This document shows, in pieces, positions 1 through 8,455 of a DNA stretch of 64,000 nt. The notes below the pieces were generated by a model. That model searched no databases, had not been told where the DNA came from, and was given only the letters and a program-made list of their open reading frames with translations. Numbering within the stretch: the stretch's first letter is position 1; each line of letters opens with the position of its first letter. The translations under genes and the position numbers were made by a program. Source of the stretch: Oscillospiraceae bacterium (lineage in GTDB: Bacteria; Bacillota; Clostridia; Oscillospirales; Ruminococcaceae); assembly GCA_902363145.1 (NCBI GenBank), contig CABIZB010000003.1, positions 62,001 to 126,000 of the forward strand, read 5' to 3'.

Positions 1-662
1 GCAGCGGGATAGGCAAGATAAACTTCGACTACAGCGATAATTTCAGAAACATCTTTGACCTTTATATCAACAACTCAACCGTGGACAGAAAAATGCTCGG
101 CTCAAAGATAACCGACGAATCCATGGCAGAATTTGCCCTTGGTCAGTGCGCAATGGTGCAGAACGGCAGTTGGGCATGGTCGCAGATAAGCGGCATTCAG
201 GGCAACGTTGTTTCGGAGGATAACATCAAAATGCTGCCTATCTATACAGGCATCGAGGGCGAGGAAGAGCAGGGCCTTTGCATCGGCACTGAAAATTACC
301 TCTGCATCAATTCCACTGCCAAGCCTGAGGAGCAGCAGGCGGCAAAGGACTTCCTTTTCTGGCTCTATTCCAGCAAAACAGGCAAGGATTTTGCAGTAAA
401 TAAGCTTGGCTTTATCGCTCCCTTTGACACATTCACCGATGATGAAAAGCCTGCCGACCCTCTCAGCCGTGAGGTGCTTAGGTGGATGGACAAGGAAAAT
501 ATCCGCAGCATTCCCTGGAGCTTCACCGTGTTCCCCAGCCAGACCTTCAAGGACGACTTCGGTTCTGCGCTTCTCCAGTATGCTCAGGGAAGCAGGGACT
601 GGGAATATGTCCGTGAGACTGTGATAACATCGTGGGAAAATGAAAGCTCGGCACTGAGCTGA
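1..662 (+). CDS. ABC sugar transporter extracellular solute-binding protein, C-terminal part
   Basis: The frame is open from base 3 to the TGA at 660-662, so the gene enters from outside the window; the GTG at 81 is internal. The visible ~219 residues have features of family 1 (MalE-like) binding proteins: a stretch on a missing or masked sample (AMVQNGSWAWSQI), then QQAAKDFLFWL followed by a C-terminal helical lobe. It would capture an oligosaccharide outside the membrane and deliver it to the two permeases that follow 33 bp downstream. No ATPase follows, as is usual for clostridial sugar importers that share an MsmX-type ATPase (family knowledge). The substrate cannot be read from the sequence. 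Confidence 0.85.
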   Translation, partial: SGIGKINFDYSDNFRNIFDLYINNSTVDRKMLGSKITDESMAEFALGQCAMVQNGSWAWSQISGIQGNVVSEDNIKMLPIYTGIEGEEEQGLCIGTENYLCINSTAKPEEQQAAKDFLFWLYSSKTGKDFAVNKLGFIAPFDTFTDDEKPADPLSREVLRWMDKENIRSIPWSFTVFPSQTFKDDFGSALLQYAQGSRDWEYVRETVITSWENESSALS

Positions 663-695
663 CACTTATCGACATTACCGAAAGGAGATTTTGCA

Positions 696-1538
696 ATGAA
701 GAAAAATCTTCCGAGATACTTTCCCCTGTTCGTCCTGCCGACCTTTGCGGCGTTTGCAATGGCGTTCATTATCCCCTTTATCATGGGAATATGGCTGTCT
801 TTCTGCAAATTTACCACGGTGAGCAACGCAAAATGGAGCGGACTTGACAACTACAGGCGGGCATTTTCCAACAGCGATTTCACAAACGCACTGTGGTTCA
901 CGGTAAAATTCACCGTCGTATCGGTCATAACCGTAAATGTCTTTGCGTTCCTGCTGGCTCTGCTGCTGACCAAGGGCATAAAAGGCACAAACATTTTCCG
1001 AACAATATTTTTTATGCCTAACCTCATCGGCGGCATAGTGCTGGGATATATCTGGAACCTTATCATAAACGGCGTGCTGGCAATATTCGGCGTGGATATC
1101 ACATTCAAAGCCGAATACGGCTTTTGGGGACTGGTTATACTCACGAACTGGCAGCTTATCGGCTATATGATGGTCATTTATATCGCAGGACTGCAGAATA
1201 TCCCCCGTGACCTGAACGAAGCAGCTGAAATTGACGGCGCTTCCCACGGGCAGATACTGCGGAAAATAACCATTCCCATGGTGATGCCCTCTGTGACCAT
1301 ATGCACATTCCTCACGCTGACAAACTCCTTCAAGCTTTTTGACCAGAACCTTGCCCTCACCGCAGGCGCTCCCGGACGTGAAACGGCAATGCTGGCGCTG
1401 GATATCTACAACACATTTTACGGCAGAACGGGCTGGCAGGGCGCAGGTCAGGCAAAGGCGGCCATTTTCTTTGCTATCACAGCCGTTATCGCCTTTGTGC
1501 AGCTTAAGATCACAAGCCGAAGGGAGGTGCAGTCATGA
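696..1538 (+). CDS. Sugar ABC transporter permease (MalF/UgpA-like)
   Basis: This 280-aa integral membrane protein has about six hydrophobic segments, the first at residues ~8-30. The cytoplasmic EAA loop that docks the ATPase is visible as EAAEIDGASHGQILRKITIP near residue 175. It forms the channel with the next gene. A strong GAAAGGAGA site lies 9 bases before the ATG. It follows the binding protein by 33 bp and overlaps the second permease by 4 bp (ATGA), indicating translational coupling and one operon. Confidence 0.93.
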   Translation: MKKNLPRYFPLFVLPTFAAFAMAFIIPFIMGIWLSFCKFTTVSNAKWSGLDNYRRAFSNSDFTNALWFTVKFTVVSVITVNVFAFLLALLLTKGIKGTNIFRTIFFMPNLIGGIVLGYIWNLIINGVLAIFGVDITFKAEYGFWGLVILTNWQLIGYMMVIYIAGLQNIPRDLNEAAEIDGASHGQILRKITIPMVMPSVTICTFLTLTNSFKLFDQNLALTAGAPGRETAMLALDIYNTFYGRTGWQGAGQAKAAIFFAITAVIAFVQLKITSRREVQS

Positions 1539-2362
1539 AAAAGAGCAGGGTGGGAACGTTCATTCTGCTGATATTTCTTTCCGCAGTTTTCCTGTTCCCT
1601 ATCTTTGTGGTGTTCCTAAATTCGTTCAAGACCAAATTCAGCATCATGGGAAACCCCTTCAGCTTCCCTACTGCCGACACCTTTGCAGGGCTTGAAAACT
1701 ACCGCACAGGCATACAAAGCGCAGGCATAATCGGTTCATTCGGCCGCTCGGTGTTCATCACAGTCCTGAGCGTGGCTGCAATCGTGTTTTTCACCTCCAT
1801 GACCGCATGGTATCTGGAGCGGGAGCGCTCAAAGGTCAGCAGGATAATAAGCAGCCTGTTCATCTTTTCAATGATAGTACCGTTCCAGATGGTAATGTAC
1901 ACCATGACCTACGTTGTGACGAAAATACACTTCAATAATCCTTTGGGAATAATTATAGCGTATCTGGGCTTCGGTTCGGGGCTGTCGGTGTTTATGCTTT
2001 CGGGCTTCGTGAAAAGCATACCCTATGAGCTGGAGGAGGCCGCCGAGATAGACGGCTGCACCCCGGTTCAGACATTTTTCAGGATAGTTTTCCCTATCCT
2101 CAAGCCCACAGCCATAACCGTTGCCATTCTGAACGCCATGTGGATATGGAACGATTATCTGCTCCCCTACCTGATACTCGGCAGCAGATACAAGACCCTG
2201 CCTGTAGCAATACAGATAGCAATGCAGGGCGCATACGGCTCGGTCAACTGGGGCGGATTTATGGCAATGCTTGTGCTTGCCATTATACCAATAATAGTGT
2301 TTTACCTTTTCTGCCAGCGGTACATCATCGAGGGTGTTATCGCAGGGGCGGTAAAGGGATAA
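1535..2362 (+). CDS. Sugar ABC transporter permease (MalG/UgpE-like)
   Basis: This 275-aa membrane protein has an N-terminal membrane segment at residues ~8-28 and further hydrophobic helices. The EAA motif reads EEAAEIDGCTPVQTFFRIVF near residue 165. It is the second half of the heterodimeric permease, and its ATG overlaps the upstream stop codon. The operon ends here: a hairpin follows directly, and no ATP-binding subunit is present, so an ATPase encoded elsewhere is probably shared. Confidence 0.93.
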   Translation: MKKSRVGTFILLIFLSAVFLFPIFVVFLNSFKTKFSIMGNPFSFPTADTFAGLENYRTGIQSAGIIGSFGRSVFITVLSVAAIVFFTSMTAWYLERERSKVSRIISSLFIFSMIVPFQMVMYTMTYVVTKIHFNNPLGIIIAYLGFGSGLSVFMLSGFVKSIPYELEEAAEIDGCTPVQTFFRIVFPILKPTAITVAILNAMWIWNDYLLPYLILGSRYKTLPVAIQIAMQGAYGSVNWGGFMAMLVLAIIPIIVFYLFCQRYIIEGVIAGAVKG

Positions 2363-2369
2363 AAATTCA

Positions 2370-2412
2370 GCATCAAAGCAGGGAAAATATGCTTTGATGC
2401 TGTTTGCATTTG
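2370..2412 (+). terminator. Hairpin after sugar ABC operon
   Basis: An 11-bp perfect stem (2370-2380 with 2390-2400, GCATCAAAGCA) with a 9-base loop is followed by a weak T-rich tract (TGTTTGCATTT). It begins 8 bases after the permease stop codon. The short T tract makes it a moderate terminator. Confidence 0.65.
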
Positions 2413-2446
2413 GATCAGGAAATCGCCTCATTGAGACACTAACATA

Positions 2447-2504
2447 AAAGGCTGAATATCATGCACTCTAAAGTTGCATGATATTCAGCCTTTATTTATT
2501 TTTT
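2447..2504. terminator. Bidirectional terminator between convergent genes
   Basis: A 19-bp perfect inverted repeat (2447-2465 with 2475-2493) encloses a 9-base loop. On the plus strand it is followed by ATTTATTTTTT. It lies between the sugar ABC operon and the convergent esterase gene and can serve both. Confidence 0.85.
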
Positions 2505-2509
2505 GATAA

Positions 2510-3706
2510 TTATGAAAGCCCAAGTATAGACTTTATCTCATCGGTCAGCTTCTGAGCTGCCTTTTCGTGAGTAGCCTCGGTGGGGTGCCAGTCAGCGGCA
2601 TAGCCGTCAGCCTGGTTCTGGACATCAAACTTCATTGCGCTCACCTTAGTATCGCCTGTTTTCTCGGTGTATTCGCTTACGGCATACTCGATGAACGGAT
2701 AAAGCCTGTCGCCCATAATGCCAAGGGTGCAGATTATCTGTGCATCGCTGTTGTGAGAACGGACTTCTTCAATGAACTGTTCATATGCTTCCGCATATTC
2801 CATAGCCTTTTCATCGTCGCCCTTGCAGTAGGAGTCATCGTTTGTGCCAAGGTTTATAACGATAACATCGGGAACGAAGCTGTTGAAATCCCAGTCCTTG
2901 TCCTGAACAAGAAAATCGCCGCTCTTGCTTCCGTATGACCTGCCAAGCTTTGCATAGTAAGGCGGAACGGTCTGCTGGGTCTGCTTCTGACCGTTATCGG
3001 TGTAGCCCGAGATTATTCCGTGACCGCTGAATGAAACAAAGCTCCAGTCAGCATCAAGATTTTCGGCTGTTTTGAAAGCATAGGTCTTTGTGGCATTTTC
3101 GGTAGCGGTGGAGAAGTGATGCTCCTTTACCTCATCATCAACGCCGTAGCCGCAGGTGATGGAGTCGCCGATAAATTCGATCTTCAGGTCCTTTGGAGCG
3201 GTGGGCTGTATGCCGCCTGTGCATTCAGCGTCAATGCTCTTTATGCCGAAGGTGCTGTTTGCGGACTCGGAAAGCTTGATGATACGGACAACCGTCTCCG
3301 CCTCGGCATCTGACGAGAAAATCTCGTAGGTCTTTTCAGGCTCGGTAACAAGCTCGTCCATGGTAAGCTTGCCGTTTACATAAACTGCAAATCGTGCTTC
3401 ATTTCCGCTGTTCTGAGCAGTTCCAGCACCGCTGTCGCCCACAATGGTAACGGAAGCCTTTGTTCCCATAAAGCTGAACTCCACGCCCGAAGCGGAATGG
3501 ACTACCCAGAGAGTGCCGTCATCGGCAAGGTAATTCCTTCCCAGCAGCTTTACGTTGGAGCTGTCTGCGGTGAAGGTCTTTGCGGAAAGAGTGTCCTCCT
3601 GCACGGAGGTGTCAGCCTCGGCAGATGTGCCGTCAGCAGCTCCGCAGGCTGTCCCTGCCAGCATGACAAGCGATGTAAGGATCCCAAACATAGTTTTAGC
3701 GTTCAT
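2510..3706 (-). CDS. Secreted GDSL/SGNH esterase lipoprotein, CE2 acetylxylan-esterase-like
   Basis: The start at 3706 (398 aa) is set by a GGGGGA site just upstream; an in-frame ATG at 3763 has no such site. A lipoprotein signal peptide ends at the lipobox LAGTAC, so the enzyme should be anchored outside the membrane. Residues ~45-165 form a jelly-roll-like region with the CE2 hallmark LGRNYLADDGTLW. An SGNH hydrolase domain follows, with GDSITCGYG (nucleophile Ser), INLGTND, and a C-terminal DWHP supplying the catalytic His. CE2 enzymes deacetylate xylan and other acetylated plant glycans, which fits a fibre degrader. The exact substrate is inferred from family only. Confidence 0.85.
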   Translation of the reverse strand: MNAKTMFGILTSLVMLAGTACGAADGTSAEADTSVQEDTLSAKTFTADSSNVKLLGRNYLADDGTLWVVHSASGVEFSFMGTKASVTIVGDSGAGTAQNSGNEARFAVYVNGKLTMDELVTEPEKTYEIFSSDAEAETVVRIIKLSESANSTFGIKSIDAECTGGIQPTAPKDLKIEFIGDSITCGYGVDDEVKEHHFSTATENATKTYAFKTAENLDADWSFVSFSGHGIISGYTDNGQKQTQQTVPPYYAKLGRSYGSKSGDFLVQDKDWDFNSFVPDVIVINLGTNDDSYCKGDDEKAMEYAEAYEQFIEEVRSHNSDAQIICTLGIMGDRLYPFIEYAVSEYTEKTGDTKVSAMKFDVQNQADGYAADWHPTEATHEKAAQKLTDEIKSILGLS

Positions 3707-3824
3707 TTTATTTCCCCCAAGTGTGATTTGTTTTATTGTAGCATAATTTGAGGGGCGTGTCAATCACAAACGATCTTTATGCTATATACAACAAATTGTC
3801 AGAAAGCAAATATATTACATTTGT

Positions 3825-3865
3825 TTGACATCAATATTGACAGTTATTATGTATTATGATATAAT
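3825..3865 (+). promoter_or_regulatory. Sigma-A promoter of first sulfatase-like gene
   Basis: A consensus -35 TTGACA at 3837-3842 and a consensus -10 TATAAT at 3860-3865 are separated by 17 bp. A second TTGACA lies 12 bp upstream at 3825-3830. The same arrangement is repeated before the second gene copy. Confidence 0.85.
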
Positions 3866-3923
3866 GTGCTGTAATTGTTTATAGAGATAATTTTAACATT
3901 TTAACACAAAAGGGGTATCATCT

Positions 3924-6095
3924 ATGTACATCAGTTTAACAATAGGCAATATACCTTTTCTTATCTCATTCGTCATTATAATAGCATTAAACATCATAAA
4001 GTTTAATGCAGAGATAAAAAATGCTCAGAAACACCCACTTCTGAGGTCTTCTATCCAATTTGCAATATTTTATGTAACTGTCTCTGTCAAAAATGGTCAA
4101 ATACTGGAGACTGAATCTACAATAGCACTTGTTGATTTTCTTATATTGTTATCGTCAATATTGCTTTATTTGTCGTCTGCGCTTCAGGTGTTAACATTTG
4201 TTCTGCTGCTTATCAGATACAAAAAAAGCGACAATCCCCAAAGCATCACTCTTTCATCTCTCCCAAAGCTGTTTTCATACCGGTACAGAAGCCTTGTTTC
4301 GGTATTCAGGGAAAATAACAGCGACAAAAGGACTTATCTTCAGAGATTAAAAGTCATCATCATTCCCGCCGTCACATTCACTTTCATGTACTTCATTTAC
4401 GGCGTTTATGAAACCTATTTTGCCAATATGAGCGAGTGGAAATTCATATTTATGGACATACTTCCCCCATCTCTTATGATATTGGCTATACTCATACTTC
4501 TTTCATTCGGTGCTGCATATTTTATCAAGGGTAAAAATCTTGATTTTATAGCAATGATATTCACAGCTTTATGTGTTATTTCATATATCCAGAACGCTTT
4601 CCTCAACGTCAGCACATTTATCAACGGTGCTCAGGAAAATGCCTCCGCTGCGTTAACAATCATAAACCTGCTGTTATGGCTTGGTATTATTGTTCTTATC
4701 CCCTATATTATCTACTGCTGCTATAATAAAAGTATGAAGAACATACTGCGTATCTGCTCGGCTGCCACAGGACTGCTGCTTATTATGCAGGGTTCTGCAC
4801 TGTCGTATATGATGATAAACGGTCTTTCGGAAAAGCAATCACGTGAAAAAACAGGCTACACCCTGAGCGGTGCGGAACAGTACGAGGTATCATCAAACGA
4901 AAACGTCATCGTCTTTATAATGGATACCTATTATTCAGGCTTCTTTGATGAATGGCTGGAAAATCACCCCGAATATTATGATACGCTTTCGGACTTTACT
5001 TATTTTGACGATGTAAACAGTGAAATACTGCACACGGCATTATCTATGCCCTCACTTCTGACTGCGCACGAAACCGACTACACCATAAGTCTGATAGAAT
5101 CAAACAAAAACTGCTGGAACAGCGATGAAGCAAACTTTTTTTACAGCAGTATGCACGATAATGGCTACACAGTAAGATTATATACAGACAACGACAAATA
5201 TTCGGGTGACGCTGAAAATATGCTGGGCAAAATTGATAATGTGTATGAATACAAGGCAACATTCACCTCAAAGAAACTTCTGACATACTTATCGCTGACA
5301 AAGCTTTCAGCATATAAATATCTGCCACTTTCTCTGAAAAATATTTTCTATATTGCAGATTCATGTCTTATAAATCAATACACTACAAGCAGTTCAGATG
5401 CGGATAATCTTGACCTCAGCAAATGGGAACAGTCTTCCCAGACAGCCAAAAGCAGAGGAATAGACTTTTATAACTTTGATTATTACAACTCACTGAAGAA
5501 AGGGCTTTCTACCACCAATAAGAAGCTTTGCATCTTCCAGCATATCCACGGAATGCACACGCCATATATATCAGTCCACAGAAACTTTGTCGAACCCCGT
5601 GCGGACATTGATATGAATGTTGCTCAGGAAGGCTGCATGGAGATATTCACAAATTACATCTCCCAGCTCAAAGAGATAGGCGTGTATGACAACAGCACCA
5701 TAATCCTTACGGCAGATCACGGTATGCCGTCTATTGACATCGCCTCACCCATAATGCTTGTAAAGCCCCAAGGCAGGACAAACGACCGCCTGACGATAAA
5801 TTCCGCTCCGGGCAATTTGCAGACCGACCTGCTCCCCACAATTCTTGACAGCATAGGCCTTGAATATGAGCCGCTGGAATATTCACTGATGGAGATAGAC
5901 GAAAATATGCAGCGTGAAAGAACACTGAGAATATTAGGGTACTCGTTTGACTGCCCTGATGTTCCGAAATGTGAAGCTATCGGTTCATCTCAACACAACA
6001 GCTTTGATGAATACAAATATACAGGCAGATATTCGGAAACGGATTTTAACAGCATTGAGCCGACGAAATATCCCATAACCGATTACTGGTGGTAA
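3924..6095 (+). CDS. Membrane-anchored sulfatase/LtaS-like protein, copy 1
   Basis: This 723-aa protein has several hydrophobic segments in residues 1-310 and an extracellular alkaline-phosphatase-superfamily domain from about 325 to 660. Candidate metal or catalytic residues are D334 and T335 in IMDTYYSG, T371 in HTALSMPSLLT (nucleophile position in LtaS-type enzymes), the H540/H542/H545 cluster in QHIHGMHTPY, and D598/H599 in TADHGMP. The family includes lipoteichoic acid synthases and other phosphoglycol or phosphoethanolamine transferases that act outside the membrane. The start is supported by AAAGGGG. Its near twin follows and a YidC-glycerophosphotransferase fusion comes next, suggesting a role in assembling a phosphate-containing surface polymer. 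The exact reaction is unknown. Confidence 0.8.
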   Translation: MYISLTIGNIPFLISFVIIIALNIIKFNAEIKNAQKHPLLRSSIQFAIFYVTVSVKNGQILETESTIALVDFLILLSSILLYLSSALQVLTFVLLLIRYKKSDNPQSITLSSLPKLFSYRYRSLVSVFRENNSDKRTYLQRLKVIIIPAVTFTFMYFIYGVYETYFANMSEWKFIFMDILPPSLMILAILILLSFGAAYFIKGKNLDFIAMIFTALCVISYIQNAFLNVSTFINGAQENASAALTIINLLLWLGIIVLIPYIIYCCYNKSMKNILRICSAATGLLLIMQGSALSYMMINGLSEKQSREKTGYTLSGAEQYEVSSNENVIVFIMDTYYSGFFDEWLENHPEYYDTLSDFTYFDDVNSEILHTALSMPSLLTAHETDYTISLIESNKNCWNSDEANFFYSSMHDNGYTVRLYTDNDKYSGDAENMLGKIDNVYEYKATFTSKKLLTYLSLTKLSAYKYLPLSLKNIFYIADSCLINQYTTSSSDADNLDLSKWEQSSQTAKSRGIDFYNFDYYNSLKKGLSTTNKKLCIFQHIHGMHTPYISVHRNFVEPRADIDMNVAQEGCMEIFTNYISQLKEIGVYDNSTIILTADHGMPSIDIASPIMLVKPQGRTNDRLTINSAPGNLQTDLLPTILDSIGLEYEPLEYSLMEIDENMQRERTLRILGYSFDCPDVPKCEAIGSSQHNSFDEYKYTGRYSETDFNSIEPTKYPITDYWW

Positions 6096-6098
6096 TAT

Positions 6099-6118
6099 GC
6101 TTTGGCATATGCCAAAGC
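6099..6118. promoter_or_regulatory. 20-bp perfect palindrome between the tandem copies
   Basis: The ten-base half GCTTTGGCAT is followed directly by its exact complement with no spacer. It lies 4 bases after the stop of copy 1 and 13 bases before the first TTGACA of copy 2. There is no T run after it, so it could be a weak terminator hairpin or an operator. It is absent after copy 2. Confidence 0.5.
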
Positions 6119-6130
6119 TATTACATTTAT

Positions 6131-6171
6131 TTGACATCAATATTGACACTTATTTTTTAATATGGTATAAT
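6131..6171 (+). promoter_or_regulatory. Sigma-A promoter of second sulfatase-like gene
   Basis: TTGACA at 6143-6148 and TATAAT at 6166-6171 are 17 bp apart, with an additional TTGACA at 6131-6136. This duplicates the layout upstream of copy 1, so each copy can be transcribed on its own. Confidence 0.85.
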
Positions 6172-6224
6172 GGTATTGTTTTTCAAACGGAAATACACTT
6201 TCATTTTTAAAGAGGTCATAAGTT

Positions 6225-8396
6225 ATGCAAATAAGCCTGATGATCGGGTTCATACCTTTTCTCTTATCCTTTGCCGTTATAATATTATCGAATGTCTTAA
6301 AATTCAACCCAGAAATAAAAAGCGCACAAAAATATCCCCTGCTAAGGTCATTTTTGCAGCTTGTAATTTTTTACATAACCGCATCAATGGAAAATGCGGA
6401 AATACTGGATAATGAATGCCTGATAGCGCTGAACAGTTTTCTTGTGCTGTTTTCAGCGATATTGCTTTATTGCTCGTTCGCCGTTCAGGCGGCGGCTTTT
6501 GTTATACTGCTTATAAAATTCGAAAAAAGCGGTGACCCACAAAGCGTTACACTTTCATCTCTTCCAAAACCGCTTTCATATCAGTACAGAAGCCCTGTTT
6601 CGGTATTCAGGGAAAATAACAGCGACAAAAGGACATATTTTCAGAGGTTAAAGGTCATCATCATTCCTGCTGTCACATTCACTTTCATGTACTTCATTTA
6701 CGGCGTATTTGAAACCTATTTTGCCAACATGAGCGAGTGGAAATTCATATTTATGGACATACTGCCTCCGTCTCTTATGATCTTGGCTATACTCATACTG
6801 CTTTCATGCGGTGCTGCATATTTTATCAAGGGTAAAAATCTTGATTTTATAGCAATGATACTCACAACTTTATGCGTTATTTCATATATCCAGAATGCTT
6901 TCCTCAACGTCAGCACATTTATCAACGGTGCTCAGGAAAACGCCTCAAATACGGTAACGATCATAAACCTGCTGTTATGGCTTGGTATTATTGTTCTTAT
7001 CCCCTACATTATCTACTGCTGCTGCAATAAAAGCATGAAGAACATACTGCGTATCTGCTCGGCTGCCACAGGCCTGCTGCTCATCATGCAGGGTTCTGCG
7101 TTGTCATATATGATGATTAGCGGTCTTTCGGAAAAGCAATCCCGTGAAAAAACAGGCTATACCCTGAGCGGTGCGGAACAGTATGAGGTATCGTCAAACG
7201 AAAATGTCATCGTCTTTATAATGGATACCTATTATTCGGGCTTTTTTGATGAATGGCTGGAAAATCACCCCGAATATTATGATACGCTTTCGGACTTTAT
7301 TTATTTTGACGACGTAAACAGCGAGGTGCTTCACACAGCCTTTTCCATGCCCTCACTTCTTACCGCCCATGAGCTGGACTACACGATAAGTCTCGTGGAA
7401 TCAGACAAAAACTGCTGGGAAAGCAATGAAGCAAACTTTTTCTACAGCAGTATGCACGACGACGGATATGCTGTGCGGTTATATACCGACAACGACAAAT
7501 ACTCAGGCGGTGCTGAAAATATGCTTGGAAAAATAGACAACGTATGCGAGTACACAGCAGTATATACTTCAAAAAAGATCCCCACATATTTCTCTCTGGC
7601 AAGGCTCTCGGCATATAAGTTCCTGCCCCTTTCCCTCAAAAATGTTTTCTATGTCACCGACTCGTACCTTGTAAATCAATATACCACAAGCGATTCAGCC
7701 ACAGCGAACATTGATCTCAGTGACTGGGAGCAGTCACCCCAGTCCTCAAAAAGCAGAGGAATAGATTACTATAATTTTGACTATTACAGCTCACTTACAA
7801 AGGGGCTTTCTACTACCGACAAGAAGCTTTGCATTTTCCAGCATATCCACGGAATGCACACACCCTACATATCAGTCCACAGCAATTCCCTTGAGCCTCG
7901 TGCGGACATTGATATGAACGCTGCCCAGGAAGGCTGCATGGAGATATTAACAAATTACATCTCCCAGCTCAAAGAGATAGGCGTGTATGACAACAGCACC
8001 ATAATCCTTACAGCAGATCACGGTATGCCGTCTATCGACATCGCATCCCCCATAATGCTTGTAAAGCCCAAAGGCAGGACAAACGATCACCTGGTGATAA
8101 ATTCTGCTCCGGGCAATTTGCAGACCGATCTGCTCCCCACAATTCTTGACAGCATAGGCCTTGAACACGAGCCGCTGGAATATTCACTGATGGAAATTGA
8201 CGAAAATATGCAGCGTGAAAGAACACTGCGTATATTCGGATACTCATCTGACTTTCCTGCCGCTCCCAAATGCGAAGGCGTAGGTTCCGCTGAATATAAC
8301 AGCTATGATGAATACAAATATACAGGCAGATATTCGGAAACGGACTTTAGCGGCATTGAACCGACGAAATATCCCATAACCGATTACTGGTGGTAA
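6225..8396 (+). CDS. Membrane-anchored sulfatase/LtaS-like protein, copy 2
   Basis: The protein has the same length (723 aa) and domain order as the preceding gene: an N-terminal multi-helix membrane part, then an extracellular alkaline-phosphatase-superfamily domain. IMDTYYSG, SMPSLLT, QHIHGMHTPY and TADHGMP are all conserved, so both copies look catalytically intact. Differences concentrate in the first ~105 residues and around 385-525, which could change partner or acceptor preference. An AGAGGT site precedes the ATG. The fusion gene follows 59 bp later with no terminator visible, so it is likely co-transcribed. Confidence 0.8.
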   Translation: MQISLMIGFIPFLLSFAVIILSNVLKFNPEIKSAQKYPLLRSFLQLVIFYITASMENAEILDNECLIALNSFLVLFSAILLYCSFAVQAAAFVILLIKFEKSGDPQSVTLSSLPKPLSYQYRSPVSVFRENNSDKRTYFQRLKVIIIPAVTFTFMYFIYGVFETYFANMSEWKFIFMDILPPSLMILAILILLSCGAAYFIKGKNLDFIAMILTTLCVISYIQNAFLNVSTFINGAQENASNTVTIINLLLWLGIIVLIPYIIYCCCNKSMKNILRICSAATGLLLIMQGSALSYMMISGLSEKQSREKTGYTLSGAEQYEVSSNENVIVFIMDTYYSGFFDEWLENHPEYYDTLSDFIYFDDVNSEVLHTAFSMPSLLTAHELDYTISLVESDKNCWESNEANFFYSSMHDDGYAVRLYTDNDKYSGGAENMLGKIDNVCEYTAVYTSKKIPTYFSLARLSAYKFLPLSLKNVFYVTDSYLVNQYTTSDSATANIDLSDWEQSPQSSKSRGIDYYNFDYYSSLTKGLSTTDKKLCIFQHIHGMHTPYISVHSNSLEPRADIDMNAAQEGCMEILTNYISQLKEIGVYDNSTIILTADHGMPSIDIASPIMLVKPKGRTNDHLVINSAPGNLQTDLLPTILDSIGLEHEPLEYSLMEIDENMQRERTLRIFGYSSDFPAAPKCEGVGSAEYNSYDEYKYTGRYSETDFSGIEPTKYPITDYWW

Positions 8397-8455
8397 TATA
8401 TTCTGATTATTCACTCAAAAGTCTGATAACAAAAATTGTAAAGGAATGTATTTAA

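Larger units (their letters stand above)
3813..8399 (+). repeat. Tandem duplication of promoter plus 723-codon gene
   Basis: Unit 1 (3813-6098) and unit 2 (6119-8399) each begin with TATTACATTT, contain the same double TTGACA and TATAAT promoter, and end with the same GATTACTGGTGGTAATAT. The two encoded proteins are both 723 aa. By eye, codons 1 to ~105 are clearly diverged, codons ~125-385 are nearly identical, codons ~385-525 are moderately diverged, and the rest is again nearly identical. Such a patchwork suggests duplication followed by gene conversion (inference). Confidence 0.93.
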
